Below the pieces are notes generated by a model. That model had not been told where the DNA came from. It worked only from the letters and a program-made list of their open reading frames with translations, and did no database searches. This document shows, piece by piece, positions 1 to 8,020 of a DNA stretch of 64,000 nt. The stretch is from JADLHS01 sp964594985. GTDB taxonomy: Bacteria; Verrucomicrobiota; Verrucomicrobiia; Limisphaerales; JADLHS01. The translations under genes were made by a program, and so were the position numbers. Each line of letters starts with the position of its first letter. Within the stretch, counting starts at the first letter, position 1. The stretch spans positions 62,001 through 126,000 of the forward strand of contig CAZQNQ010000007.1 in assembly GCA_964594985.1 (NCBI GenBank), in the 5' to 3' direction.

Positions 1-1408
1 TCTTGTCGCCATACCATTTCTCGACGTAGCCCAGCGCCCAGTCCGTGCTCTTATCCTGGTGACAACGATTGCAGGCGTTCGGGATGCCGAATTGTTTCGT
101 GAGCAGCGGATCGGGAATCGTGAAGCCGTGATCGTGGCGGAGATGCCGTTGCATGTAATACGTCTGCGGCATGTGGCAGTTCACGCATTCGCCGCCGGTT
201 TCCTTGATGGTCTTGGGATGGTAATCGCCCAGATCGAAATCGAGCATCACGCCGTTCGTGTCGAAGCCGAACACCTTGTGCTGGCTGTGCGTGACGGGAT
301 TGATGAGCGGGGCATTGGTCGCGCCCGGGCCGTGACAACTCAGGCACATCATGTTGCCGGGCAAACGGACTTTGGCGCTGTGGAAGTCATGACAATCCAC
401 GCAGCGCACGCCCTTGTGAAACATCCGGCTGCCCATGAAGGCGGTCACTTCGTAATCCTCATCGCGCACCTGGCCGTCGGCGTAAAACAGATCCGACTCG
501 TCCACGATGGAAAGCAGATGATGATCGAAGAAGCTGTCGCCGGGTTTGGGGTCACCGGTGATTTCACCGCGGCGCGAATGACACGCGGCGCAGGTGTCGA
601 ACATCTGGTCGCGGGAGAGTTTCTTGATCGTCGGATCGGGGAGGTTCTTGCCCTTGTTCGCGTATTGCCATTCGTTGTGCGCTTTCATCGGGCCGTGGCA
701 GGATTCGCAACCCACGCTCCGCTCGACCATCGCGGTGCGGAAGACGTCGTTGGTGACATCGTAATTTTTCCGCAGACGCGTGTTGTGGCAGGTGGCGCAC
801 ATGGTGTTCCAGTTCATGCCGCGCCCGGTCCAATGTCCCCATTCGCCGGGCTGCCGGTCTTCCGTGCCATAGACATTGAACCAGTCGTTCGAGCGCGGAT
901 CCCAGGCGGCTTCGGTCGTCTGCCAGCGACCGCCGGGGAAGGGCACGAGCATCTGCCGCAGCGGATCATGACCAATGACGCGCTCGGCCTGAAAGACTTG
1001 CTGGGTGCGTTGCAAGCCCGTCGTGACAATCTCGTAATGACCGTTGCTGGCGCGGGCCGAAGTCTGTTGCGTGCCGTGGCGGAAAGTTTGCGCGGGTTCA
1101 AACGCAGCTTGATCCAGTTTGGCCTCGGGCAAACGTTCGGCCAGACCGTGATGCGAACGTGCCCAGAGTTCGTAAGCCTCGGCATGACACTCCTTGCAAC
1201 TTGCTGAGCCGGCGTAGCTGGCAAAAGTCTGCGGCTCGCTTTCGAGGGAGAAGGAATTATTGCTGGCTCCAGCCGCTCGGTTGCTTGGCGAGGTGCGGGG
1301 GAAAAAGGTCAGCCACGCTGCCACTCCGACGACGAAGCCGCCGAGCAAAACGAAGATCAGTCCGAGCCTGGCATTCTTCGGAGGTGGATTTTTGGCGGCG
1401 GCAGGCAC
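1..1408 (-). CDS. Membrane-anchored multihaem c-type cytochrome, C-terminus outside the window
   Basis: Reading the minus strand from a GTG at 1408 gives one open frame to the window edge. It begins with a short basic/proline segment and a single membrane helix (LGLIFVLLGGFVVGVAAW), then a periplasmic domain with eight CXXCH haem-binding motifs at 1184-1198 (CKECH), 785-799 (CATCH), 695-709 (CESCH), 578-592 (CAACH), 389-403 (CVDCH), 332-346 (CLSCH), 173-187 (CVNCH) and 59-73 (CNRCH). The text after the first motif (YELWARSHHGLAE) and the irregular spacing resemble cytochrome c554 / doubled-CXXCH proteins, which in related phyla often end in TPR or HEAT repeats; that end is not visible. The likely role is periplasmic electron transfer. 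The start is uncertain: no Shine-Dalgarno is seen, and an in-frame stop lies about 25 bases upstream of the GTG. Substrate cannot be inferred. Confidence 0.88.
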   Translation of the reverse strand, partial: MPAAAKNPPPKNARLGLIFVLLGGFVVGVAAWLTFFPRTSPSNRAAGASNNSFSLESEPQTFASYAGSASCKECHAEAYELWARSHHGLAERLPEAKLDQAAFEPAQTFRHGTQQTSARASNGHYEIVTTGLQRTQQVFQAERVIGHDPLRQMLVPFPGGRWQTTEAAWDPRSNDWFNVYGTEDRQPGEWGHWTGRGMNWNTMCATCHNTRLRKNYDVTNDVFRTAMVERSVGCESCHGPMKAHNEWQYANKGKNLPDPTIKKLSRDQMFDTCAACHSRRGEITGDPKPGDSFFDHHLLSIVDESDLFYADGQVRDEDYEVTAFMGSRMFHKGVRCVDCHDFHSAKVRLPGNMMCLSCHGPGATNAPLINPVTHSQHKVFGFDTNGVMLDFDLGDYHPKTIKETGGECVNCHMPQTYYMQRHLRHDHGFTIPDPLLTKQFGIPNACNRCHQDKSTDWALGYVEKWYGDK

Positions 1409-1483
1409 GATGAACAGTTGTTGGCCGCAAGTTTAAGCGTTGCCGTCCGCCACGCAATCCCACACTCCGGGCCGCGCCTTATT

Positions 1484-2563
1484 TTAGAACGGCCAGTTGA
1501 TACCGGCAGAAATATAAACGGCGCCGGACATGTTGAGGCTCGCCTCCCGGCCCCCACCGCTAAAGGTGGCGCTGCTCATCGGCATGTAATTCACGCCGAG
1601 GTAGAAATCACCGTGTTCTTCGACGTGAAACATCAGCGTGGCGGAAAGATAACCGCCGTAAACGAACTGGTCGTCGCTGACCCCGCCTCGGTTGTAGGCG
1701 CGACTGCCATCATCGAACAGCAGCGTTTCGTTGTATTTCAGTTCGCCGGAAACGAATCCGACGGCCGCGCCGGCACTGAGCTGAGTGGCGAAGTTCCACG
1801 GCAATTCCCAATACACCGTTGGACCGAGGCGCACGCTATAGATCGAGACATCCAGCGTATGTCCGCTGACCGTGCCGCTGATGGTTTGATCTCCTTGTGC
1901 GGTTGGGATGTTTTTGATGTTTGGTCCGATGCCGCTGGGGCCACCGTTGTAGGGCGCGGAAGGCACAACAATGGTCCCGGTGTCGTAGTTGTGAACGGTG
2001 CGCGTGGCCGAGATGGTCACCGGATTGTTGTCTTCAATCGAGGTTTCCAGCCAGCCCAAGCCCAATTCCCAGCCGATCAGCGCGTCGCCCCAGTTAAACA
2101 AATGGGTGCCATAGACGATGTCGAGGCCCGGTTGCACGTCGCCGGTCGCGCTGGAGCTGCCATTGGCGGTGAAGGTATGTGCGCTGTGATAGGACAAGGT
2201 GGTGCCACTCACTTGGCCGGCACTGTTGTAGCCCCAATATGAGGTCCAAAAATCAGTCGGGTGGAGCGGGTTCTCATCCACGCGCACGTAACCATCGTCG
2301 TAATAGTGGTCCGTCCCGTTCTGGATCGTGCCTGGGTTGCTGCCGGAAACGGCGAACGTTCCGCTCATGCGGAAGTCGGCTTTCAGATTCAGGCCCGCCA
2401 TCGCGCCGACCCGGAAATGCTTGGGCCAATAGTCGTCGTCATTGGATTTTTCCAACCAGAAACCGCCCCAACTTCCGTCTTGGGCCAAGCCCGCGCCGAT
2501 GGAGGCGACGAGGAACAGCGGCCAGAGGCGGGGGCTTAGTTTTCGCAGGCGACAGTTGTTCAT
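1484..2563 (-). CDS. Predicted outer-membrane beta-barrel protein
   Basis: The 359-residue product starts with a signal peptide (MNNCRLRKLSPRLWPLFLVASIGAGLAQ). The rest alternates polar and aromatic residues and is rich in Gly, Tyr, Trp and Asn, as in beta-barrels; it ends in GINWPF, and a terminal Phe is typical of outer-membrane proteins recognised by the BAM machinery. It resembles the broad OmpA/opacity-like barrel class, but no specific family is recognised. An in-frame ATG further upstream (2713) lies inside the preceding gene and gives no signal peptide, so the ATG at 2563 was preferred. It follows the DUF11 protein by 16 bases and is probably cotranscribed with it. Confidence 0.72.
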   Translation of the reverse strand: MNNCRLRKLSPRLWPLFLVASIGAGLAQDGSWGGFWLEKSNDDDYWPKHFRVGAMAGLNLKADFRMSGTFAVSGSNPGTIQNGTDHYYDDGYVRVDENPLHPTDFWTSYWGYNSAGQVSGTTLSYHSAHTFTANGSSSATGDVQPGLDIVYGTHLFNWGDALIGWELGLGWLETSIEDNNPVTISATRTVHNYDTGTIVVPSAPYNGGPSGIGPNIKNIPTAQGDQTISGTVSGHTLDVSIYSVRLGPTVYWELPWNFATQLSAGAAVGFVSGELKYNETLLFDDGSRAYNRGGVSDDQFVYGGYLSATLMFHVEEHGDFYLGVNYMPMSSATFSGGGREASLNMSGAVYISAGINWPF

Positions 2564-2579
2564 AACGAGGCGGAGGAAA

Positions 2580-3971
2580 TCAGGGATTGAGCAGCACGCG
2601 ATAAAAGCGCGAGCCCGCATTGGCCGGTGTGCTGATGGTTTTGGGCGGGCCATTGTCAATCCATTGCACGCGGTCCGCTGGAGCGACGATGGCCGGTTGG
2701 GCGGCCAAGGCATTGGTGAAACTCATGTCGTTCGCGTAAAGAATCGTGTAACTGCGGCCCGGGATGGATTGGAACTCGATCAGAAAACCACCCGCAGTCA
2801 GTTGCATTGACGTGATGATGGGCGATGAACTGGTCGGCACGGTGGGGCTGGTGAAGGTCACGCCCGTGGCGCGATAAGTCAGATTGGTCAACGGGGTGCG
2901 GGTGCGGACGAAGTATTCGAGCCGCAAGCTCACCGAAGCGCCCGCATTGACCGTGGCGTTGTGCTGGACGTAAGGGTTGCCGTTGTTTGTGCCGGTGGCA
3001 TTGTAAAGGCGGTTCGTTCCCAAGCCGATGACGGACAGGCGGACGGCATCAACCGGGATCGTGTCATTGTTCGTGACCTGCACGACTTCTTCCATCAGGC
3101 CGGTCTGGGGATTGAATTGTTGCGGCGAGGTCACAATGGCGCTCAGGTTCGTGGACTGGATTTCCTCCACGATCATGCTGTTCGTGACGGCGTTGTTGGT
3201 GGTGATGTTATCCAGGGTGCTTCCGGTGACGGTGGCGATCAGATTGGTGAACGCGCCGCCGACGGTGGGGCGAACCGCAACCAGCAACTGGGTGCTGCCG
3301 CCGTTCGTCAACGTGCCGATGGTCCAGGTCAGAATGCTGCCATTGGTGGCGATACTCGCATTGGCGGGGGTAAAACTCAGAAACTGGAAGCTGGTGGGCA
3401 AGGCATTGGTCACGACAACTCCCGTGGCGTCGTTTGGTCCCAGATTGGATACGGTCAATCCGATGGTGTTGGTGCCGCCGGCAAAAACTCCCGCAACGGC
3501 ATTGGTCATCGTGATGGCTAGGTCCGCCGTCGGCGCGCTGACTTGGGTGGTGAAATTTGTCGTGACCAGGGTGGCCGGCTGGCCGATGGCCAAAGCGGTG
3601 ATTTGGTTTGTCAACGCTCCGGCGGTTTGCGGAACCAAGGTGAAGCTGTATTCACTCGTGCCAGGATTCACGCCCGTGACCGGGAAGACAATTTCAGTGC
3701 TGTTCGTAAACGCCGGCTGGTTGGTGGGGAAGCTGCTTTGTCCCGTGAAGATCACCGCCGCGGAGAACTTGTTGCTGACATAAACATTTGACCACGGGAA
3801 TGGAGTGTTGTTGGTCAGATAAACGGTGTAGGTCAGCGTGCTGCCGATGTTGACTGGATCCGGTGTCGCGCTTACCCCAAGCCGGAAGTCCTGCGCGCGG
3901 GAAACGATCCCCGGGAACAAAAGTGAAAGCAGCGCAATCGCGCCGACGAACAGTTTCTTATTGAAGCTCAT
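2580..3971 (-). CDS. Exported DUF11 (conserved repeat domain) protein
   Basis: The product starts MSFNKKLFVGAIALLSLLFPGIVSRA, a signal peptide. The mature part is Asn/Thr rich with DUF11-type beta-sandwich repeats: PDPVNIGSTLTYTVYLTNN near residue 35, and a second copy, ADLAITMTNAVAGVFAGGTN, near 150. A third, weaker repeat follows. The last 60 residues contain SYTILYANDMSFTNAL and end in GSRFYRVLLNP, a tail also seen on other exported proteins of this window. DUF11 domains are usually adhesive or structural modules on surface proteins. In-frame ATGs exist at 3977 and 4055; 3971 gives the cleanest signal peptide. It precedes the beta-barrel gene and may be its cotranscribed partner. Confidence 0.78.
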   Translation of the reverse strand: MSFNKKLFVGAIALLSLLFPGIVSRAQDFRLGVSATPDPVNIGSTLTYTVYLTNNTPFPWSNVYVSNKFSAAVIFTGQSSFPTNQPAFTNSTEIVFPVTGVNPGTSEYSFTLVPQTAGALTNQITALAIGQPATLVTTNFTTQVSAPTADLAITMTNAVAGVFAGGTNTIGLTVSNLGPNDATGVVVTNALPTSFQFLSFTPANASIATNGSILTWTIGTLTNGGSTQLLVAVRPTVGGAFTNLIATVTGSTLDNITTNNAVTNSMIVEEIQSTNLSAIVTSPQQFNPQTGLMEEVVQVTNNDTIPVDAVRLSVIGLGTNRLYNATGTNNGNPYVQHNATVNAGASVSLRLEYFVRTRTPLTNLTYRATGVTFTSPTVPTSSSPIITSMQLTAGGFLIEFQSIPGRSYTILYANDMSFTNALAAQPAIVAPADRVQWIDNGPPKTISTPANAGSRFYRVLLNP

Positions 3972-4056
3972 GTGCATCCCAACTGGTGTTTGGCCCAGCC
4001 TCGTGTGCGCCAGTGTCGGAAAGGATGCTGCGTTTGGCAATGCCGATGTTCGCAAC

Positions 4057-5973
4057 TCAGGCCAGTTCTGCCATCAATCGTCGCTCCGCTTCCTCGTTGC
4101 TCAAGCCGTGACGGTGTCGCATCACACTCACGCCCACGACCGGCGGATACGCCTGATCCGCCTTCATGCGCGGTTCGACGTATTCAAACACCTCAAACAG
4201 CAATTTGTTTCCCTGCACATAATCAAGACCGGTGAGCTTCTGGATGTAGCGTGTCGCGCGGTCAATGAGCTTCAGGTTGCTCGGCACGACCCAGATCATG
4301 TAATTGCCCATCACGCGCCCGAGCCGCACCATCGTGCAGGTAGAGAGCGTGTTGAGCAGCATCTTCAGGCCGACGCGCATCACGCCGTTGAGGAGCAGGC
4401 CGGTGTCGGGGACAGTGAGGAAAACTGCCGCGCAACTGGGATTCCATTGCGCCACGAACTCCTTCATCTCACGACAACCCACTTCGCTGCCAACGTAGAT
4501 CAAACCAGTCTTCGCGCCTGCTTTCACGGCATTCTCTAACTGCACGCGATGAAACCCTCGCGGGTCTAGCAACGAATCCTGCTCCGCTTCGATGACCAGT
4601 CCCACCGCGCTGTCGCCGGGGCCGAGCGGGCGATTCTGGATGCCGTCCAGTCCGATGCGGAAGCGCATCAGTTCCGCGTAGCTGATCTTGCCGATGATCT
4701 CGACGGTGCGCGGATACTTGTCGTCCGGCACGAGGCTGCGCACGTCTTCGGGCTTCCACTCGATGCAGCGGGGTTTGCGTTTGCACACGCGTTCCCAAGC
4801 CTGATCGGAGTTCGCGTAAGGCACGTAGAGAAACGCCCATGACTCCGTTGCGGTCGTGTCATCGAACTTGCGGAAGGGCGGGGTACAATACGTCGGGGAG
4901 CGTTCGGTCGTGTCCGTGAGCATGTCAATGCCCACGCGGTCGGCGAAGTAATTGTTCTTCCGTCCGGCGCGATAAACGGATTCCTCCATCGCCGTGAGTT
5001 TCGCGAGTTGCGCGAGAAGTTCGGGCGATTTCAACGTGGCGTGCAGCTCCGTAAGCTTGGTGAGAAATTTTCCCGGGAGCGCCGCCGTCTCGGCGGCGGG
5101 TTGGTCTGGTTCAGGAACACGCCGGCGAGACGCCGGCGCTCCCAGGTCGCGCACAACCATTTCCAGAATCGTCACCATCACGGCGAGTTCGATGCTGGTG
5201 GCCTGCATCCGCGTCGAGCCGGTGATGCCCATCGGGCCGGTCGTGAGGTTGATCTTCTCGATGCGCGCGTCTTGAATCACCTCGCGACTGCGCTGGACGT
5301 GTTCGCAGAGCACGTCGTCGGGATTATTGTAAACGAAGTAAACTTTCGCGCCGACTTCCACGCCGCGCCATGCTGTGCCAATGACGAACGACGTTTCGCC
5401 GCCTTCGGTGATGGCGAACACTACATCCTTGCTGTTTACGCCGAGGTCGCCGATCTGCTTTTTGCCGAACGCAGTGAAATCCTCGAAGCCCTCGACAGCT
5501 TTGATGAGCGCGAAGTCGCCGCCGGCCATCACGGGGAAGGCGCGGTTTTCCCAGTCGCTGGTAGGGCGCGTCACTCCGTGCGCGCCGCTGTTTGGCTTGT
5601 CAGACGACGGCGCGCACGGAGTGACGCGCCCTACCTGCTGCCAGTAATCGCGCCAGATGGACGCGAGTTGGATGCTCAGTCGCCCGGTCGAGCCGCAGCC
5701 GGTGAAGTAAAGATTCCCGCCGTTCTTCAGCGCCGCGAGCACCGTGTCGGCAATCTTTCGCGCCCGGCCCGACTCCGCGAACTCGCGATACTTCCGCACC
5801 ACATCATCGTCCACGTCGAACAACAACTTCAGTCCGGCGGCGATGTCCTGTTTCGCCACCTCGCTGAGATTGGCGGTGACGGGATGGGAGGATTCGGTCG
5901 TCAGGGAGCCGAGTTTGAACTGGTCGGCGATCTTGAGAAAGTCGGCGGAACGTTGGTCGGAGGTCTGGCTCAT
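4057..5973 (-). CDS. MurQ/glucokinase-regulator-like SIS-domain protein with two repeat-derived inserts
   Basis: The 638-residue protein has an N-terminal half like MurQ (N-acetylmuramic acid 6-phosphate etherase): LTTESSHPVT near residue 24, the sugar-phosphate loop YFTGCGSTGRLS at 89-100, AGGDFALIKAVEGFED at 150-165 and TGSTRMQAT at 251-259. A long C-terminal half makes it about twice MurQ length and similar in plan to the tandem-SIS glucokinase regulatory protein. The stretch after GSTGRLS reads IQLASIWRDYW, so the catalytic Glu found in the DASE(C)PPT segment of true MurQ is not evident, and etherase activity is uncertain. Two inserts (about residues 114-139 and 278-301) are encoded by palindromic repeats at 5561-5634 and 5075-5143. 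It could be a sugar-phosphate sensor or an amino-sugar recycling enzyme. Confidence 0.8.
   Translation of the reverse strand: MSQTSDQRSADFLKIADQFKLGSLTTESSHPVTANLSEVAKQDIAAGLKLLFDVDDDVVRKYREFAESGRARKIADTVLAALKNGGNLYFTGCGSTGRLSIQLASIWRDYWQQVGRVTPCAPSSDKPNSGAHGVTRPTSDWENRAFPVMAGGDFALIKAVEGFEDFTAFGKKQIGDLGVNSKDVVFAITEGGETSFVIGTAWRGVEVGAKVYFVYNNPDDVLCEHVQRSREVIQDARIEKINLTTGPMGITGSTRMQATSIELAVMVTILEMVVRDLGAPASRRRVPEPDQPAAETAALPGKFLTKLTELHATLKSPELLAQLAKLTAMEESVYRAGRKNNYFADRVGIDMLTDTTERSPTYCTPPFRKFDDTTATESWAFLYVPYANSDQAWERVCKRKPRCIEWKPEDVRSLVPDDKYPRTVEIIGKISYAELMRFRIGLDGIQNRPLGPGDSAVGLVIEAEQDSLLDPRGFHRVQLENAVKAGAKTGLIYVGSEVGCREMKEFVAQWNPSCAAVFLTVPDTGLLLNGVMRVGLKMLLNTLSTCTMVRLGRVMGNYMIWVVPSNLKLIDRATRYIQKLTGLDYVQGNKLLFEVFEYVEPRMKADQAYPPVVGVSVMRHRHGLSNEEAERRLMAELA
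5075..5143. repeat. GGAGCGCC-family palindromic element inside the SIS-domain gene
   Basis: GGGAGCGCCG at 5075-5084 is answered by CGGCGCTCCC at 5134-5143. Each arm is itself a small hairpin (GCCGCC-GTCT-CGGCGGC, and GCCGGCG-AGA-CGCCGGC). The element is read through in frame and codes an Arg/Pro/Ala-rich insert. The same family recurs at 25605, 25977, 33135 and 62679. Confidence 0.85.
5561..5634. repeat. 27-bp perfect inverted repeat inside the SIS-domain gene
   Basis: Arm 5561-5587 (starting GTAGGGCGCGTCACTCCG) is the exact reverse complement of arm 5608-5634 (ending GAGTGACGCGCCCTAC), with a 20-base loop. The 74-base palindrome is translated as an insert immediately after the sugar-phosphate loop, between DYWQQ and WENRAF. 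It belongs to a different family from the element at 5075. Confidence 0.9.
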
Positions 5974-6134
5974 GAATTGATTGGAAACGTCTGGTTCGTT
6001 GCCGCAGACAGTGACGAAGCAGCGCCATACGGAGCAAGTCCGATTTCATTATGCGCCGACAGTTCCAAGCTGCGCCTACATCATTATGTCACGCGCGCCG
6101 CCGGCTTTTTGAGAGCCGGTTTGAAATCCCGGAA

Positions 6135-6240
6135 TTGGCGGCAGGGATGCCGCCCGAACCCGCCGGCAGGATGCCTGCGTTACGGCGTAGCGCGGGCATC
6201 CTGCCCGCGGGTGCCCGGAGCATCCTTGCTCCGGGTTTCC
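6135..6240. repeat. Palindromic repeat cluster upstream of the SIS-domain gene
   Basis: GGCAGGATGCCTGCG (6165-6179) pairs with CGCGGGCATCCTGCC (6191-6205) with one mismatch, flanked by related words (GGCAGGGATGCCGCC, and CCCGGAGCATCC/TTGCTCCGGG). The interval 5974-6351 contains no gene: it holds this cluster, a small hairpin near 6100-6120 (GCCGGCTTTTTGAGAGCCGG) and the degQ terminator. Confidence 0.7.
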
Positions 6241-6292
6241 GGCGCGGATTTTGCAGACAGGCTCTGAGTGTGCGAAGGGGCAGGGGACAGGC

Positions 6293-6328
6293 AAAAAAAT
6301 CCGGTCGAACCAGCGACGGTTCGACCGG
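6293..6328 (-). terminator. Rho-independent terminator of the DegQ-type protease gene
   Basis: An 11-bp perfect stem, CCGGTCGAACC (6301-6311) with GGTTCGACCGG (6318-6328), and a 6-base loop. On the minus strand it is followed at once by seven T residues (the A tract at 6293-6299). It lies 24 bases past the stop codon of the protease gene. Confidence 0.92.
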
Positions 6329-6351
6329 AGCGCGGAACAGCAACCCGTAAA

Positions 6352-7905
6352 TTATTTCTTGTTGAGATCCACCGACAGATAGCGCGAACCGCTTTGTCCG
6401 CCGGTTTGATTATACACGCGCAGCAGGACGCGTTTACCCTTCGCCGCGTCGAGTTGTTCGGCGAGTTCTTGTTCGTTGCGCACGGGTTGCCGGTTCGCTT
6501 CAATGATCACATCACCCGGGCGCAGGCCGGCCTCTGCCGCGGCGGAATCTGCTTCCACCTTGGTCACCGCGACGCCGCGCACGCGATTGGGGATGTCAAA
6601 CTGCCGCCGTGTTTCGCGGTCCAGGTCCATCGTTTCAACTCCCGCCAGGCTGTTGCGGCGGGCTTCCGCCGAACGCTCGGATGGATCATCGTTCCGACTG
6701 GCGACCATTTCATCCGGCAACTCGGCCAGCGTGACGCTGAAGTCTTTTGACTGCCCGTTGCGCAACGCTTTGAAGGAAACTGCGGTCTTGGGCGGCGTCT
6801 GGGCGACCATGATGCGCAAGTGCGCCGAGTCGTTCACATCCTTGCCGTTGAATCCGATGATGACGTCGCCGTCCTGTATGCCGGCCTTGGCGGCGGGCGT
6901 GCCGGGTTGCACTTCGCCGACCAGCGCGCCGGAGGCGTCCGGCAAGTGGAATGCCTCGGCGAGTTCGGGAGTGATGGCCTGCAACTTCACACCGAGATAG
7001 CCGCGCGTGATCTTGCCGTTCGAGATCAACTGTTCCAAGACGGAACGGGCGAGGTTGATCGGCACCGCGAAACCAACCCCGGCATTCGCGCCGCTCGGGC
7101 TGGCGATGGATTGGTTGATGCCGATCAAGCGGCCTTCCGCATCCACGAGCGCGCCGCCGGAATTGCCTTGGTTGATGGAAGCGTCGGTCTGGATGAAATC
7201 CTCGTAGCCTTGCCGGCCCAGAATTCCGAAGCCGCGGCCCAGCGCGCTGATGATGCCGCTGGAAACGCTTTGCCCCATGTTGAACGGATTGCCCACCGCC
7301 AGCACCACATCGCCCACTTCCAGTTTGTCGCTGTCGGCCAGCGTCAGCGCCGGAAGTTTTTTTGTGGTATCAATCTTGAGCACCGCCACGTCGGTGCGGG
7401 GATCGCGGCCCACGACCTTGGCGGAATACCTGGTCTTGCCGTCGGTCATCACGATCTTCACGCCGTCCGCATCAGCGCCATCAATGACGTGATTGTTCGT
7501 CAGGAGATAGCCGTCTTCCGTCACGATGACGCCAGAGCCCATGCTTTCCTCGCGCATTTTGCCTGTGCCGTCACCGTTGGAATCCTCCATCCCGAAGTAG
7601 CGGCGGAGCGCCGGGTCATCCATGAAGGGATGGCGGAATTGGCGTACCTGCACGGTGCGGCTGGCTGTGATGGTCACCACGCTTGGCGTGACGCGTTTGA
7701 TGACATTGGCATAACTCGCGCCGCGGGCGGAGCGGTCCACTTCGCGATCGGACACGGACAACTTCGGCGTTTCCTTGGCAAAACCGGCCAGCGCGGCGAG
7801 ACAGGCCAACCCAAACCCAAGAAACAAACCCGCTCGCCGCGCGGCCAGAAACGGTAAATAGATAGATGGCATTTTCATAAAATACTGCGGCTGGTTTTGT
7901 TGCAT
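6352..7905 (-). CDS. degQ: DegQ/HtrA-type periplasmic serine protease with two PDZ domains
   Basis: The 517-residue protein has an N-terminal hydrophobic export signal (about residues 20-44), a trypsin-like domain and two PDZ domains. The catalytic triad is visible: His139 in LLTNNHVID, Asp172 in RTDVAVLKI and Ser249 in QGNSGGALV. PDZ1 starts near GYLGVKLQ (302) and PDZ2 covers the last 100 residues (VRGVAVTKVEADSAAAEAGL). This matches the Do/DegP-DegQ family, which degrades or refolds misfolded envelope proteins. An alternative start at Met10 (7878) would also give a good signal peptide. It is a single-gene unit: a strong terminator follows and the neighbouring gene upstream is divergent. 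Confidence 0.95.
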   Translation of the reverse strand: MQQNQPQYFMKMPSIYLPFLAARRAGLFLGFGLACLAALAGFAKETPKLSVSDREVDRSARGASYANVIKRVTPSVVTITASRTVQVRQFRHPFMDDPALRRYFGMEDSNGDGTGKMREESMGSGVIVTEDGYLLTNNHVIDGADADGVKIVMTDGKTRYSAKVVGRDPRTDVAVLKIDTTKKLPALTLADSDKLEVGDVVLAVGNPFNMGQSVSSGIISALGRGFGILGRQGYEDFIQTDASINQGNSGGALVDAEGRLIGINQSIASPSGANAGVGFAVPINLARSVLEQLISNGKITRGYLGVKLQAITPELAEAFHLPDASGALVGEVQPGTPAAKAGIQDGDVIIGFNGKDVNDSAHLRIMVAQTPPKTAVSFKALRNGQSKDFSVTLAELPDEMVASRNDDPSERSAEARRNSLAGVETMDLDRETRRQFDIPNRVRGVAVTKVEADSAAAEAGLRPGDVIIEANRQPVRNEQELAEQLDAAKGKRVLLRVYNQTGGQSGSRYLSVDLNKK

Positions 7906-8020
7906 CCCGACGTTCTTTCCGGTACCGCCGCCTTGTAGGAATGGACACGCGGCCCCGGAAAATGTTCAACACGTTCCCGGGTTTGACACCCTGTGCGGTT
8001 TGCGTTCACATAACGGACGC

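Noticed and set aside
59..1207. Long plus-strand open frame opposite the cytochrome gene
   Set aside because: The minus strand in that region has eight regularly framed CXXCH motifs and a membrane anchor; the plus-strand product has no family features and mirrors the codon bias of the real gene.
7983..8015. Sigma-70 promoter before the glycosidase-like gene
   Set aside because: TTGACA is present at 7983, but the only -10-like word (CATAAC at 8009) has a spacing of 20 bases and is weak.
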